DNA of 64,000 bases from Drosophila miranda (lineage: Eukaryota > Arthropoda > Insecta > Diptera > Drosophilidae), in assembly GCF_003369915.1 (NCBI RefSeq), contig NC_046677.1, positions 14,198,001 to 14,262,000 on the forward strand. Direction: 5' to 3'. Positions 50,369 to 61,282 of this stretch are shown here, in pieces. The notes beneath the pieces are model-generated. The model was not told the origin of the DNA. It saw only the letters and a list, made by a program, of their open reading frames with translations, and made no database searches. Every line of letters starts with the position of its first letter. Within the stretch, counting starts at the first letter, position 1. The translations under genes and the position numbers were made by a program.

Positions 50369-50478
50369 GAGTGCACAATTTGTCACAAGGCAAACAGAGA
50401 TTGTGTTCGACACAGCACAGCTATTGAATATTATTACAAAAAAATTTTAGCAGCGAAAAGTAGAGAGCAAATTGCAAA

Positions 50479-52133
50479 ATGAGTAAGTAATTGAAGCGTC
50501 ATTACACAAATATGGCTAACTAATTGCCAATCGTTGCTAATAGTCACTTACTTGGTAGCTTGAAGTTTCAGAGGGGCTTAGACCCTAAACACACACTTCA
50601 GAGCTCAAAGTACAGAAGCTTTCGCTTGTTGCATACTAACCGAATTTATTCTCCCTTGCAACTGATGCGATGCCCTTCCAGGAGTGCCCACAATGCTGTC
50701 GGACATCGATCAGCTGCCCTCGATCCAGCTGGGAGAGTACACGCTCCAGTTCGAGCTGGGCGAGCCCACGGCCATGGGCAAGGAGGTGGCCATCAAGGAG
50801 CTGCGCGAGAGTCCAGAGCGCCAGAAGGAGGCCGTCAAGGAACTCGCTCGCTTGTTGGAGGGTGAGTGCTGATCAGGAGTTCAATCTGATCTATCTTATT
50901 CTGGGGTTTCTGTGATTTCTGGGATGATAGGAGTAATAATAATATTTTCAAATCCTCATTGCCTGACAATCTCATGCCACTAATCACAGGTTATATATTC
51001 GAAGGTTATAGTATTGTTGTCTAGCGGTTGCTGTCATGTAATGATAAGTTCTACGATCAGTGATCAACGATCGTTAGATCTTCATAATTATATATGTACG
51101 TCGAGAACTTAATCAGCTTAATGTTAGTTTTGAAATTTTATATTTGTGTTACCTTAGAGTTCAAAGTTCAGGGGTGCTAAGTGGCGCTGTAATTTGTAGA
51201 CTGTAGACCTAGTGATAATGTATCCCCTGAAATACTAATCTGAGCATTGATTGCAGCGGAGACCGATCTGCACTATCCCAAGGACAACGAGGAATGGCTA
51301 ATACGATTCCTGCGTCCGTGCAAGTATTATCCGGAGAGTGCACGCGATCTGGTAGGAATAAATAAATAATGAATAGCTAAATGAACGATCCTCAATGAAC
51401 TTTGACTCTTTTGGCAGATCAAACGCTACTACTCCTTCAAGGTAAAGCACTCGGACGTGTACAACAACCTGAAGCCCTCGGGCGAGGCCAACATCTTCAA
51501 GAACAACATACTGACCGTTTTTCCCAATCGCGATCAGTGTGGACGCCGCATCCTGGTACTGGAGCTGGGCAGTAAGTGGCACGGGACCCCCCAGTCTTCG
51601 TGGACCTCGGCTATATAGATTATAATCTCTCGTTGTCCTTGACAGAACGCTGGAAGCACAAGCAGGTGTCACTCGATGAGGTATTCAAGGGAGCGGTCAT
51701 CTTCCTGGAGGCGGCCATGCTGGAGCCAGAGACGCAGATCCACGGTGCCGTCGTCATCTTCGACATGGATGGCCTGAGTCTGCAGCAGACCTGGCAGTTC
51801 ACGCCGCCCTTCGCCAAGCGCATAGTCGACTGGTTGCAGGATTCGGTGCCGCTACGCATCAAGGCCATCCACATCGTGAACCAGCCGAAGATGTTCAATG
51901 TGGTCTTCGCCCTCTTCAAACCATTCCTTCGCGAGAAGCTGCGCGGCCGCATCATCTTCCACGGCACTGATCGCGACTCCCTACACAAGTATATGTCGCC
52001 CAAGTGCCTGCCCCCTGCCTACGGCGGCATCCTGGAACTCAAGCGCGTGGAAAGCGATCAGTGGTACCAGCTCCTTCTCAAGTGCGACACCGAGTTCGAT
52101 GCCATTAACTCGTATGGCTACAAAAAAAAGTAA
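50479..52133 (+). CDS. CG10237: CRAL-TRIO lipid-transfer protein (CG10237-like)
   Basis: The proximal form has coding exons 50,479-50,482, 50,682-50,861, 51,257-51,351, 51,418-51,571 and 51,646-52,133, giving 306 residues. Exon 1 supplies only ATG A before a GTAAGT donor; initiation at the Met at 50,693 would give 302. It is a SEC14/CRAL-TRIO protein of the alpha-tocopherol transfer family and presumably carries a hydrophobic ligand between membranes. The N-terminal helical region includes WLIRFLRPCKYYPESARDL. The pocket domain includes GRRILVLELGKRW, HGAVVIFDMDGLSLQQTWQF, KAIHIVNQPKMFNVVF and FHGTDRDSLHKYMSPKCLP. All splice sites are GT-AG. It shares block order with the CG10026-like gene at 25 kb, so the two are old paralogues. 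A distal alternative first exon lies at 47,552. Poly(A) signal AATAAA at 52,574. Confidence 0.92.
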
Positions 52134-52573
52134 CGTGATTGCTCGGTGTGCCTTCCGGGTCTGCAGCAAGTGATAATTTCCTTTTCTTTCCCCAATATGC
52201 CCCACAATGCCCGCTCCACTCCACTGCACACTCACAGTCACGCAAGTTAGGCATATAATAGTTAAGCACTCAGTCTGTTTTACGCTTGTCCCGTTAGCGA
52301 CAGCGCCTAGAGTTTGCCGTAGTCTTAATCGATCCGATTCCAATCCAGCGAAAGTGTTATACATGCTCGTACATATTATATTTAATCCGGGGTAAGCGTA
52401 TTTATATTGTGTTAATACTTATTATACATGTTAAACAAATCGTTGAAATATAAACACACATCCATATAAAGCATTTTTTTTGTATACTGTTTATGGAATC
52501 AAAGGGATTCAATGTACCATCCGTACACTTTGGTACAGTGTACATGTCCTGGACAGAGACCGTGCATAAAACA

Positions 52574-52579
52574 AATAAA
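52574..52579 (+). terminator. Candidate poly(A) signal of the CG10237-like gene
   Basis: AATAAA in ACAAATAAATACAC, 441 nt after the stop. A second AATAAA lies about 40 bp further on. Confidence 0.5.
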
Positions 52580-52639
52580 TACACTCTGTTCTGCTCCTGT
52601 TTAAGGCACTTAAAATAAATACAAAATCTATTTTCCTTG

Positions 52640-53270
52640 TTGTAAGTGGCTTTTCCTTCAAGCGGCTTTTTGTACGAATTAATTTTCAGCTATTTATAAT
52701 AAATGACTGGTTTCTTAGTCGTTATTCGAATGGTTTTTGTATCAGCGGAATACAAATTGCAAAATAGTAGTTCAACCATTTCCGAGGTTGAAGTTATAGA
52801 CGACAAATAATGGACAGTCATAGTTTTTGCTCAAACCGCTATACTGGATAACAATATCTAATATCTTCATGCATTGTAACATATGATTAGACTGTTCCGC
52901 AGTCCAGTCTGTTGTCTTCTCTTACATTCAATTTAATAGTATCAAAAATAATATCAGATTGTTTGTTATACCAAACATTGTGCGTACAGCACATGTGAAT
53001 CAATCAATACGAGCAATCTGCATCTCTTATGTTTGCATTATAGAGGCGGTCAGCGCTTAAACCTAACATTTATGCCTTAGCTTCATTTAGAATATCAATC
53101 GATTTCTTCCGTACATTTCATACAATTGTACGTTATATCGATTTACTTTTTGGTCTGTGCTTTGACGACTCCTTGTCTCCTCCGTCTCCTGCGGTTGGAA
53201 TGAATAGCGTGTATAGGAGCCGACCCTAGCCACCCTAGTGGTTAAATTAAGCGTAAATTCACTGACAGCT
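52640..53270. other. Spacer between the convergent CG10237-like gene and Rab9
   Basis: AT-rich DNA, presumably containing the Rab9 3'UTR on the minus strand. I could not find a canonical AATAAA for Rab9. Confidence 0.5.
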
Positions 53271-53277
53271 TCAGTGC

Positions 53278-55592
53278 TCATAGCCGGTAATTGGTCGCTG
53301 GCGCCTTCGGTGCACTGCGCTTCTGTCCGAACAGTTTCTTGGATGGGGTGCGCATGGCGGCGTCATACCCATCCCCATCCCCATTCCCGTCCTTATCGAC
53401 GTCCCCGGCGCCACCACCTCCTGTGCAGCAGAGCCGCCGCTGCACGAGCCGTATGGGTCGTGTCAAGTCGATGGTGTCGCCGTTGTGGCGGAGCTCGGCC
53501 TCGGCCACGCATTCCATGTGCTTCCACTGGCGCAGGCCGAGCACAAAGGCGTCGCTCACATTCGTCGCCGCCTTCGAGGAGGTCTCGATGTGGGAGACAA
53601 TCTCCTGCTCCGCGCACCACTGCTGGACACTCTCGTAGCTGACCTGGCGCTTTTGCGGCAGGATGTCGTTCTGCGCGGGAGAAGACATTACTGGGGGTTA
53701 TTGTTTTAGATCGTATTTGGCCTCTTCCACTCACCTTGTTGCCCACCACAATGAAAGGAAACTTATCCGCCTCCACGTCGGCATAGGTCAGAAACTCGTT
53801 CCGCCAGAGACCCAGTCCCCTCAAACTGTCCCGGTCGTCCAGGGCATAGCAGAGCAGGCAAATGTCCGATCCCCGATAGAAGGGCGTGCGTAGGGCCCGG
53901 AATCGTTCCTGGCCAGCCGTGTCCCAAATCTAGATTGTTCGAAAACAAAGAAATTCGTCAATTGTTGTACCTTTAGTGGGCATTCTATTGATATTTGCAT
54001 CATTGTTCCATAGCTTGTGCGGCATTCAGTGTTCTGAATGTGCTCCCATTCCCAAGGCATTCAAGAACTATGAGTATGTACCTTGCCAGAAATCAGAGTC
54101 TCTAGTGACTCATATCATGCCATATTATTTGCTCTACAAATATTCAGCCTCAGAGGTAGTCAGTGCCACCAAATCCAACCCAAATGACTGATAACGAAGC
54201 TTCAGTGATAAGCTAAAAAAACCAAACAAAATAACTTGAAGCAAATTCAGCCTGTAGTGTGGTTCCAAACGACAAAAAAAAATGCTTTTTCTGAGCGTAT
54301 GCCTAATGCAGTTCGAGAGCGGAATCTACATTAACTAACACGTCAAGGTTCTGTCGGTTCTTAGAAAATACACTCGTTAAGCAAGTACAGCCCGAAACGT
54401 CATAGGGGGGAACCCATTCCACCCATAGTCGGAGAGGATTTCCTGTTTGGTAGTTTCCCTCTGACATGAGAATCGTCGGATTCCCGGTTCTTGTCGGGGT
54501 CCAGAATAAGCGAACCGTGAACCAGCATCATTTTCTAGAGCTTGCCACAAAAAACACCTCAAATATGTGACATTTCCCGAGCATTACTCATACGAGCTGA
54601 CATTCTTATGCTTTCCAAAGCGCTTGGTCGGGTCGGGCATCGATTGCATCCATTATAATAATCATTATTCCATTCCGATGCCATTTGCAGCACTTTGCTT
54701 ACTCACTGAGACGCACTCAATATTCATAAGTTTTCAGAGCTTGACGGTCTGTGTTGTGTGTTTTGGTTCTTCTAATTTCGATGTATCCATGACAGCATAA
54801 GGGAAAAACGAACTCGGAGCAGGAAAGGTGGCGGGTGCGGCGAATGATGAAATAATCTGATGTCGAGCAAAGGAACTGTTTCCATTATTTGTCATTCTTT
54901 TTTTGCAATGCTAAACTGTACGTTAATTGACTACGAATTTGATGTGTGTTTGCGTGCGTGTGTGTGTGTGTGTATGGGGGCAGATGAAACAGATACAACT
55001 ACAAACACAAGTACTGTGGATGGCACAGAGGGGAAAACAATGCTCGATCGTTGTTCAACTTTTAAACACTTGCGCTGACCAACGAAAACGTTGACTATGT
55101 GTGTAACAGTTACGCCACAGCCTCTCCACTGGGAGCTGTCTATACTACTTCCGAAGGGAATATCTTATCTGTCGTTACATCATGATGGATCGAAACAAAT
55201 AGCTTCAAGTGAACGACATATGTATGTATATATATATAAGTACACATTGCATGGTACGTTGGATCGTTCGGAAACTAGAAGGGATATACTTGGCTAGGCT
55301 TGGCTTGGCGATTTCTTCAGCCTCAAGCCACTCAACTGTGGCGCAGATTACGAAATATTCTAGGGCAGAGAGACCAGACCAGCCCCACAACCAGACCCAC
55401 CTGCAGGGTGTATTGCTCTCCGTCGACCACGATATCCTTGTTCATGAACTCGACACCAATCGTATGGAAATTGTTCTCCTCGTAGCGGTTCGATACGAAG
55501 CGGGTGAGCAGTGCAGACTTCCCCACGCCCCCATCGCCCAGTATGACGACCTTCAGCAGCTTGGATTTCTGCGGTGGGCGCATATTTGCCAT
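53278..55592 (-). CDS. Rab9: Rab9 small GTPase
   Basis: Three coding exons on the minus strand, 55,401-55,592, 53,735-53,929 and 53,278-53,670, give 259 residues. Rab9 acts at late endosomes, in recycling from late endosome to trans-Golgi and lysosome biogenesis. Visible GTPase motifs are the P-loop GDGGVGKS (19-26), the switch I/effector segment FHTIGVEF, WDTAGQERF (66-74), NKND (128-131, split by intron 2) and ETSSKA. The C-terminus is unusual: a Cys-Cys pair occurs at residues 210-211 and is followed by 48 more residues, with a Gly/Asp-rich stretch and a basic end (KKLFGQKRSAP, then NYRL). There is no terminal CC or CXC prenylation site. The neighbouring motifs and overall length near the melanogaster protein support Rab9; another Rab9-like paralogue is the alternative. 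Intron 1 is about 1.47 kb, unusually long for this window. Confidence 0.9.
53930..55400 (-). other. Rab9: Rab9 intron 1
   Basis: About 1.47 kb, bounded by GTGGGT and a TAG acceptor. It contains a (GT)n tract near 54,952-54,974. I see no nested gene. Confidence 0.7.
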
Positions 55593-55599
55593 TTTGTTT

Positions 55600-57360
55600 G
55601 TTTTTCTTCCACACTTAAGCCCGGCAACGGTGTGTAGGATTTGGTCGAACTTTTTTACAATTGCGCAGCTAGTAAAGCCCTCCGGTCTGACTTTGCAATT
55701 TGTTCGATTAACTCACGATTTCGCATCGATTTTCTATCACTTGGCCAGATGCATCGAATCTGCACTTTGCCAAATACAAAGTTACGTGTATCGAGTCAAA
55801 TTTAAATGAAACAAATGCGAAACTGAAAACCGCGCTGTGGGACAAGTCAAATTCGGTTGTGGAGGGCGGTGGGCGGTGGGCGATGGGGCTGTCAGCTGAC
55901 AACTAACAGAGCGGGAAGCACGAAAGAGCGTGGCAGCATGGTCGAATTGCTCGAAAGGTACCTTGGTAGCCTAAGTTGTTATTCACCCTCTTTTTCTGGC
56001 TCTGTCTCCATTGCCCACAAATTCCACTTCCACTAATATTAAAATGAAGCCAGTAGCGATTTAATTGAAATCGTTTTAGATAATTAAGGGAACAAACGTT
56101 TGAATCGCAGCCACACGTGCCGCGATCCATATGTAATCTAATGATTTAAGTAACTCATTCCTGTCTTTTTTATTATCGTATACTCTCTTACGCACTTCGT
56201 CTACCTCTTTACCTCTTGCCACCTAATGAGCAATATTCTATCTGATCTGTTTCCATACTCTCTCCATCACTCCGCCAAGGGGTGACACTGTACGAGAAAC
56301 TGATATAGGGGAGCCATCCAATGGCATTTTTTTTTTTAAATTCTCGTTAACAAAACGTGTTTCTGCGAGATATGGCCATTCTCTACGACTCTACGATCAA
56401 TGCGCTCATCAGGACGGACAGACAGCAGGCAAAACAAACAAAAAGTGTAATGTATCTCAGATACTCAATGAAGAGTCAGCTGGCTTAGTGGTTAGCACCT
56501 TTAGATTATCCTACCATGCGTGAGTGTGCCAGCAGCAGTGCTGCCAACTTTTTATCAGGAAAAAACTGTTTCTAATTTAAAAAAGCGAAAAAAGCTGAAC
56601 GTTTTCAATCAAAATCCAAGAAAAAGCTTAAATAATGGTGTTAACAATTCTGTATTAAAGTGATATTTAATATGTATTTTATAGAATATTCATTAACTCA
56701 TCCAGCTCTGTGGGGCTAGTTTCTGTTTCGCATTCGTACGACATGGTCGTACCAATAGTAATATCCTTGCACTGACAATAAAACCTTACCTTAAGCACAG
56801 AACTCAGAATTGGCTCTGCTTAGTTTCATGGCATTCCTGGCTTAATGCCCGCTTAGTTTCCGCGTTTGACCACGGCAATGATAGCATTTGCAGCGCAACA
56901 ACTGTCAGGTCAATAAATCTGTGGTTTTCACCAAAATCTTTACAGAAGTAAGTCTCACTTCAAAACCTAGTTGATATCTTCTCTCTTTAATTAATGAATA
57001 TATGTAGCTATATTTGCATTAAATTTTTGAATATTTTTAACTTTACTCAAAAATTTTGCTAACTCCAATTTTCTAAGCACACAAGATTTTGTTGACGGGA
57101 AAAAGTCAACCTGTTTTAGAATTTCTAAATTATCTGAACATAATGATGAACCGGTCACATTTTTTTTCCACTTTTTATATAACCGGGGGCAACAGAAAAA
57201 AAGCTGAAAAAAGCCAAACACAATAATAAAAAGTCCAGAATTCCCTCTTAATTCACAAATTTTTGCCGCATTTGGTCTTCAAAGTGAGCAGACAGTGCTC
57301 CAGTTCTGGGAATATTCAACATTGAAGCTAATAGGGTTCTTTCTCCTTTAAATTTAAATC
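55600..57360. other. Spacer between Rab9 and RtcB
   Basis: It starts with the Rab9 5'UTR and promoter; no TATA is evident there. The rest is AT-rich and without supported genes. A tRNA A-box-like stretch at 56,480-56,499 is discussed under rejected items. An ATTAAA on the minus strand at 57,369-57,374, just outside, may be the RtcB poly(A) signal. Confidence 0.5.
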
Positions 57361-57408
57361 ATCCTCGATTTAATCACAAACATAAATATCTTACGAGTAC
57401 AGACGCTG

Positions 57409-59001
57409 TCAGCCCTTAATGACTGCTATTGGTCGCATTTTGATGCACTTCTTGCTAATACCCGCCGCGTGACAGGTGTCAACAACATCGGTTACATCCT
57501 TGTACGACTCAGGAGCCTCCTCCATGACTAGCTTGGGTGAGGCTACGCGTATGGCAATGCCGATTTGCTCCAGCTTGTCCAGCACCTCCTTGTAGTCGAG
57601 ATTGCGCCGAGATTTGGCACGTGACAAGGCGCGACCCTAGCAAAAGTCGGAAAGGGATGAGATGAGATGAGAAGGAACAAAAATCTTTGAGATCGAGAGA
57701 TAACTTACAGCTCCGTGGCAGGTGCTGCCGAAGGTCTCCTGCATGCCCTGCTCTGTGCCAGTCAGCACGTAGCTGCAGGTGCCCATGGTGCCGCCCACGA
57801 GTACGGGCTGGCCAGTCAGCTGATAGTCCACTGGGATCAGTGGATGGTGGGGAGGAAAGGCGCGCGTGGAACCCTTGCGGTGGACGAGCAGCTTGCGCTC
57901 CTTGCCGTCCACAATGTGGTTCTCCACTTTGGCGATGTTGTGCGAGACATCGTAGATGACGTGCATGTCGAGATCGTCCGGAGTGGTGTTGAACATCTTG
58001 GCGAACGCCTGGCGGGTGAGGAAGGTCATGGAGCTGCGGTTGACCCAGGCGAAGTTGGCCGCCGCCGCCATGGCCTTCAGGTAGTCCTGTCCCTCAACAG
58101 AGTTAATGCGGGCGCAGGCCAGCTGCCGATCGTTGGTCTCAATCTTGTCCCGTTTCATGGCCTTTTCCATTTGCACCAGCGCGTCGGTGGCGACCTGGTG
58201 ACCAAAGCCGCGGCTTCCAGAGTGTATCATGACGACCACCTGGCCCTTCTCCTCGATGCCCATCTTGGAGGCGCTCCACTTGTCGTAGATTTCGTCCACC
58301 ACCTGGATTTCGGCGTAGTGGTTGCCCGCGCCCAGAGTTCCAAGCTGCGGCAGCCCACGCTTCTTGGCCCGCATGCTCACCTTAGCGGGATCGGCGTTCA
58401 ACATGCGGCCGTACTCCTCGCAGTGCTCCTTGTCCTCGGCCCAGACGTAGCCCTCGCGCAGCGACCAGTCCATTCCCATTTCCAGGGCCTCCTCCAGGTC
58501 GCGGGCGTTCATCGGAATGATGCCTTTTGAGCCCACGCCGACGGGTATGTGGTCGAACAGAGACTGGGCCAGCTGCTCCTTCACCGGCTGCACGTCCTTC
58601 TCGAACAGATTGGTGCGCAGCAGGCGAACCCCGCAATTGATGTCGAAGCCCACGCCGCCAGGGCTCACTATCGACAGCGGGTTATCCATGTCGAATGCGG
58701 CCATATTGCCGATGGCGAATCCATAGCCTGAGTGTATGTCGGGCAGGCCAATTGAGCGACCCACAATACCGGGCAGGGCGGCCACATTTGCGATTTGCTT
58801 GACGCCGGGCAGGAAACCACCGACTGCTCCGGGACGGCACGAATTCTTCAGTTCCTCCAGCATGAGCCGCTCCAGCCGGCTGTTCACATAGAAGCATCCC
58901 TCGACGTTCATGTTCGGCTGGAAGCCCTTTTTGATCTTCCAGCAGTGGTCGTTGATCTTCTCAAGATACCCGAGCTCATCATTGTAAGAGCGAACCACCA
59001 T
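57409..59001 (-). CDS. RtcB: RtcB tRNA-splicing ligase
   Basis: Two exons on the minus strand, 57,709-59,001 and 57,409-57,636, give 506 residues, the size of animal RTCB. It joins 2',3'-cyclic phosphate and 5'-OH RNA ends using GTP and a divalent metal, in tRNA splicing and in ligation of unconventionally spliced mRNA such as Xbp1. Conserved blocks include [37 protein letters not shown] with metal ligand Cys123, [25 protein letters not shown], and STCHGAGRALSR with His429, the predicted guanylylated histidine. The intron falls between CHGA and GRALSR, a few bases from the active-site codon. The start codon is preceded by only about 40 bp of unique DNA before a repeat (59,045-59,760), so the promoter is probably within or next to that repeat. 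FlyBase CG9987 is the expected orthologue. Confidence 0.96.
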
Positions 59002-59044
59002 TGTGAAATCAATTAACTTGACTTTACTGGACGTTGTTTTTATT

Positions 59045-59760
59045 TAGTTCTCCTTCAACAACAATATGATGAAAAACCGAACTTAGCCCACTTCAGCCCC
59101 CTCTATTTAAACAGTTGGTAAATGGTGGAAAATATTAACGATTGTAAATTCTTCTTGTAGATTCATGTCACCTTTCCTCTGAACTTATAAAAAACCACGA
59201 TATCTTTCACCTGAACTGCACTAAAATTATTAAATTTGCATTATTTTCGGGGAAAAATTAAAATACCACTTTGGCTTATAATAGCTTAATCGTTCTCCGT
59301 CAAGGATTGGAAATCATTTTGTTCAACTTTGATATTCCGTCAAATATTATTAGCTAGATAGAACATTTAGTTATGTCCTCATATAATGTCCATATCCAAT
59401 TAATAAACCTATTTCCTAATTGAATGGCTTATTTTAAATACTTGACTTTGATTGTTTTTGCCTAAATTTTTGTTCTTCAACAAAAATATGGCGTCTCGTA
59501 TGAGGAAAAACGAACTTAACCCACTTAAGCCCCCTATATTTAAACAGTTCAACGACTTGAGGTAAATGGCGGAAATTCTTCCTGTATCCTTTCTCTTTAC
59601 TTAAAAAATAAAAAAAGCTAAGACATCTTTCACCTGAACTGAGCTTAAATTCTTGAAGATTCAAGATTTTAATAACCACTGATCGAGAAATCGGGTTAAT
59701 TCTTCTCTGTCCATGACTAGAAGTCATATTCCTCGTTTTTAATATTCGGTTTAATTTTAC
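59045..59760 (-). repeat. Promoter-associated tandem repeat family, copies C and D
   Basis: Two tandem units in inverted orientation relative to copies A and B. The shared word ATCTTTCACCTGAAC recurs at 59,202 and 59,624, a period of about 422 bp. Other shared words (minus-strand reading) are TTTAAATAGAGGGGGCTGA, GTGGGCTAAGTTCGG, CTTGACGGAGAACG and CTAGCTAATAATATTTGACGG. The family ends within 45 bp of the RtcB start codon and lacks the motif-6 array seen after copies A and B. Confidence 0.8.
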
Positions 59761-59861
59761 GAGCTAGCCAGCACTATTTGGTGATTTGAAATACTCGATA
59801 TTGCGAATTATCAAAAAAAAAACCACCAAGCACAATCGAACTGTGTTTCACCGTGAACTGT

Positions 59862-59867
59862 TTTATT
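59862..59867 (-). terminator. Candidate poly(A) signal of the F-box-like gene
   Basis: AATAAA on the minus strand, 33 nt past the stop codon at 59,900. The close spacing implies a very short 3'UTR. Confidence 0.45.
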
Positions 59868-59899
59868 TTGAGATCATTTAAAATATTACTTAGTAATCC

Positions 59900-60625
59900 T
59901 CAGGGGGTCTTAAAATATTCATGGTAATATTTATAGTAGTCTTGTAAGTAAGCTGGTGGTCCGTAGATTTTGAATTCTCTGTTGATCAAGTCGCTAATCA
60001 GGAAGCTAAGATGTGGACACTGCTGGGACAGCTCTTCAGGTGAAAACGGTAAGATTCCGAGGATTGTTATATGGATGAGTTTTAGAGCTGGCACTCTGTT
60101 GAGTACATTGTGTTGCAGATAAGAGTCTCCCGTCTGATTGTGCACATGCAGCAGAGCCAGAGCCTCCATCTTATCCGTCGATTCCAAGAGCCGTGTTATC
60201 TGATAATCCCGCACATCGCAGTGACGCATGTCCAAGAAGAGCAGGGAACGTGCCACCTTACAGACAGCATTCACGATGTCAGGCGACCACTTGGCATGAT
60301 CCAATTTGAGGGCCCGAAGGCGCAGGCTCTCCGACGCCCCTTGGCACAGGGGATTCAGATATCGAAGGAAATCTCTGTCGCTGGTCGAGTAACCTACCGT
60401 TATGTGCAGGCTGTTCAAATGGCGACCCAGCAACAGCATCAAGCCCTCATGAAAGGGAGGAGGATGCCGCATACTGAACTGCAAGTCACGAAACCGGTGC
60501 AGCTGACGTTCAATGGCCTCATCGAAACGTGTATGGAGTTCATTAAAAAGCGGCAGTATCTCGTCGAAGCCAAAATGAAGTAAAATATTGTCCAGACAGT
60601 CGTCGTGGAGTTCCAAGAAGTTCAT
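59900..60625 (-). CDS. F-box/LRR-like protein, intronless
   Basis: An open frame of 241 residues with coding character throughout. The N-terminus (LELHDDCLDNILLHFGFDEI, then LPLFNELHTRF) resembles a fly F-box, with alternating leucines and a helix-loop spacing but no perfect LPxE core. Degenerate leucine-rich segments follow (LNSLHITVG, LRLRALKLDHAKW, LLFLDMRHCDVRDYQI, LKLIHITILG). F-box proteins with LRRs are usually substrate receptors of SCF ubiquitin ligases; that role is inferred. The end is Tyr-rich (YLQDYYKYYHEYF). A CCATTTCAG acceptor-like site 11 bp upstream of the ATG suggests a 5'UTR intron. I cannot name the orthologue. It lies beside repeat copies C/D and could be a lineage-restricted or fast-evolving gene. 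Confidence 0.75.
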   Translation of the reverse strand: MNFLELHDDCLDNILLHFGFDEILPLFNELHTRFDEAIERQLHRFRDLQFSMRHPPPFHEGLMLLLGRHLNSLHITVGYSTSDRDFLRYLNPLCQGASESLRLRALKLDHAKWSPDIVNAVCKVARSLLFLDMRHCDVRDYQITRLLESTDKMEALALLHVHNQTGDSYLQHNVLNRVPALKLIHITILGILPFSPEELSQQCPHLSFLISDLINREFKIYGPPAYLQDYYKYYHEYFKTP

Positions 60626-60629
60626 CTTA

Positions 60630-60990
60630 GGTTCTTCTGAAATGGAGCAGGACTATTAGTGGTATTGGTATGGGAAACGCATGCGCTGAGAGTGGGATGA
60701 ATGATATAAATTAAGCTCGTTGGAGCCAACAAATAAAACTAAACATAAAACATAGCCAAAATCTAAGACCAACAGAAATTGAATCGAGAGCTTTTAGAGG
60801 TCTTCGGCTCTGGGAGCTGTCGCAGCTTGGTACCTTTGCGTTTTATGAACTGGCACATACGTATGGTTAGTGGCGCGAACGAGTCAGTAGTTCGGTTCGC
60901 GAAAGCAGCTGTTACTCTCCCCCATGTATGTGAGTGTGTGCGAGTGTTGATGTTGTATTGTTTATGGCCGCCGCCGCTCCAAAATTAGTG
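60630..60990. other. Divergent promoter interval, F-box-like gene and paxillin
   Basis: About 360 bp of non-coding DNA that must hold the upstream elements of both genes. No DRE or motif-1 site is visible. Confidence 0.45.
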
Positions 60991-60995
60991 ATTCA

Positions 60996-61002
60996 TATAA
61001 AA
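60996..61002 (+). promoter_or_regulatory. Pax: TATA box, paxillin proximal promoter
   Basis: TATAAAA within TTCATATAAAACTCG. A start about 30 nt downstream (near 61,026) would give a 5'UTR of about 255 nt before the ATG at 61,283. Confidence 0.5.
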
Positions 61003-61282
61003 CTCGTCTCCAACTCGCGGCGAAACTCACGTATCACGTATAGTCGCTCTGCCTCGACAGAAATTTGTTTCGATTCCAAGAGCAGAGTCAAACTCCACGA
61101 ATCGCGGCGGCGGAGTGCAAATAAAAAGTGTTTGCGTGGATTAAAATTTTCGTTTTGGCTTAGCTTTTACCATCAATCAAAATCAATTAGGTACTCGTGT
61201 GCTGGTGCCGAATTCCCTGGGTTGACTGTGCGGCGAAATTGGAGCAGAAAGCGCTATCCACACACATACACTAGCAAACACA

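Noticed and set aside
56480-56499. tRNA A-box-like TGGCTTAGTGGTTAGCACC with a foldable D-arm
   Set aside because: The anticodon stem does not pair and no B-box (GGTTCRANYCC) follows within 60 bp, so it is not a functional tRNA. At most it is a tRNA fragment or chance.
57715-58530. A 271-codon plus-strand frame opposite RtcB
   Set aside because: Antisense shadow of the conserved RtcB exon; His/Val/Leu-rich with no domain.
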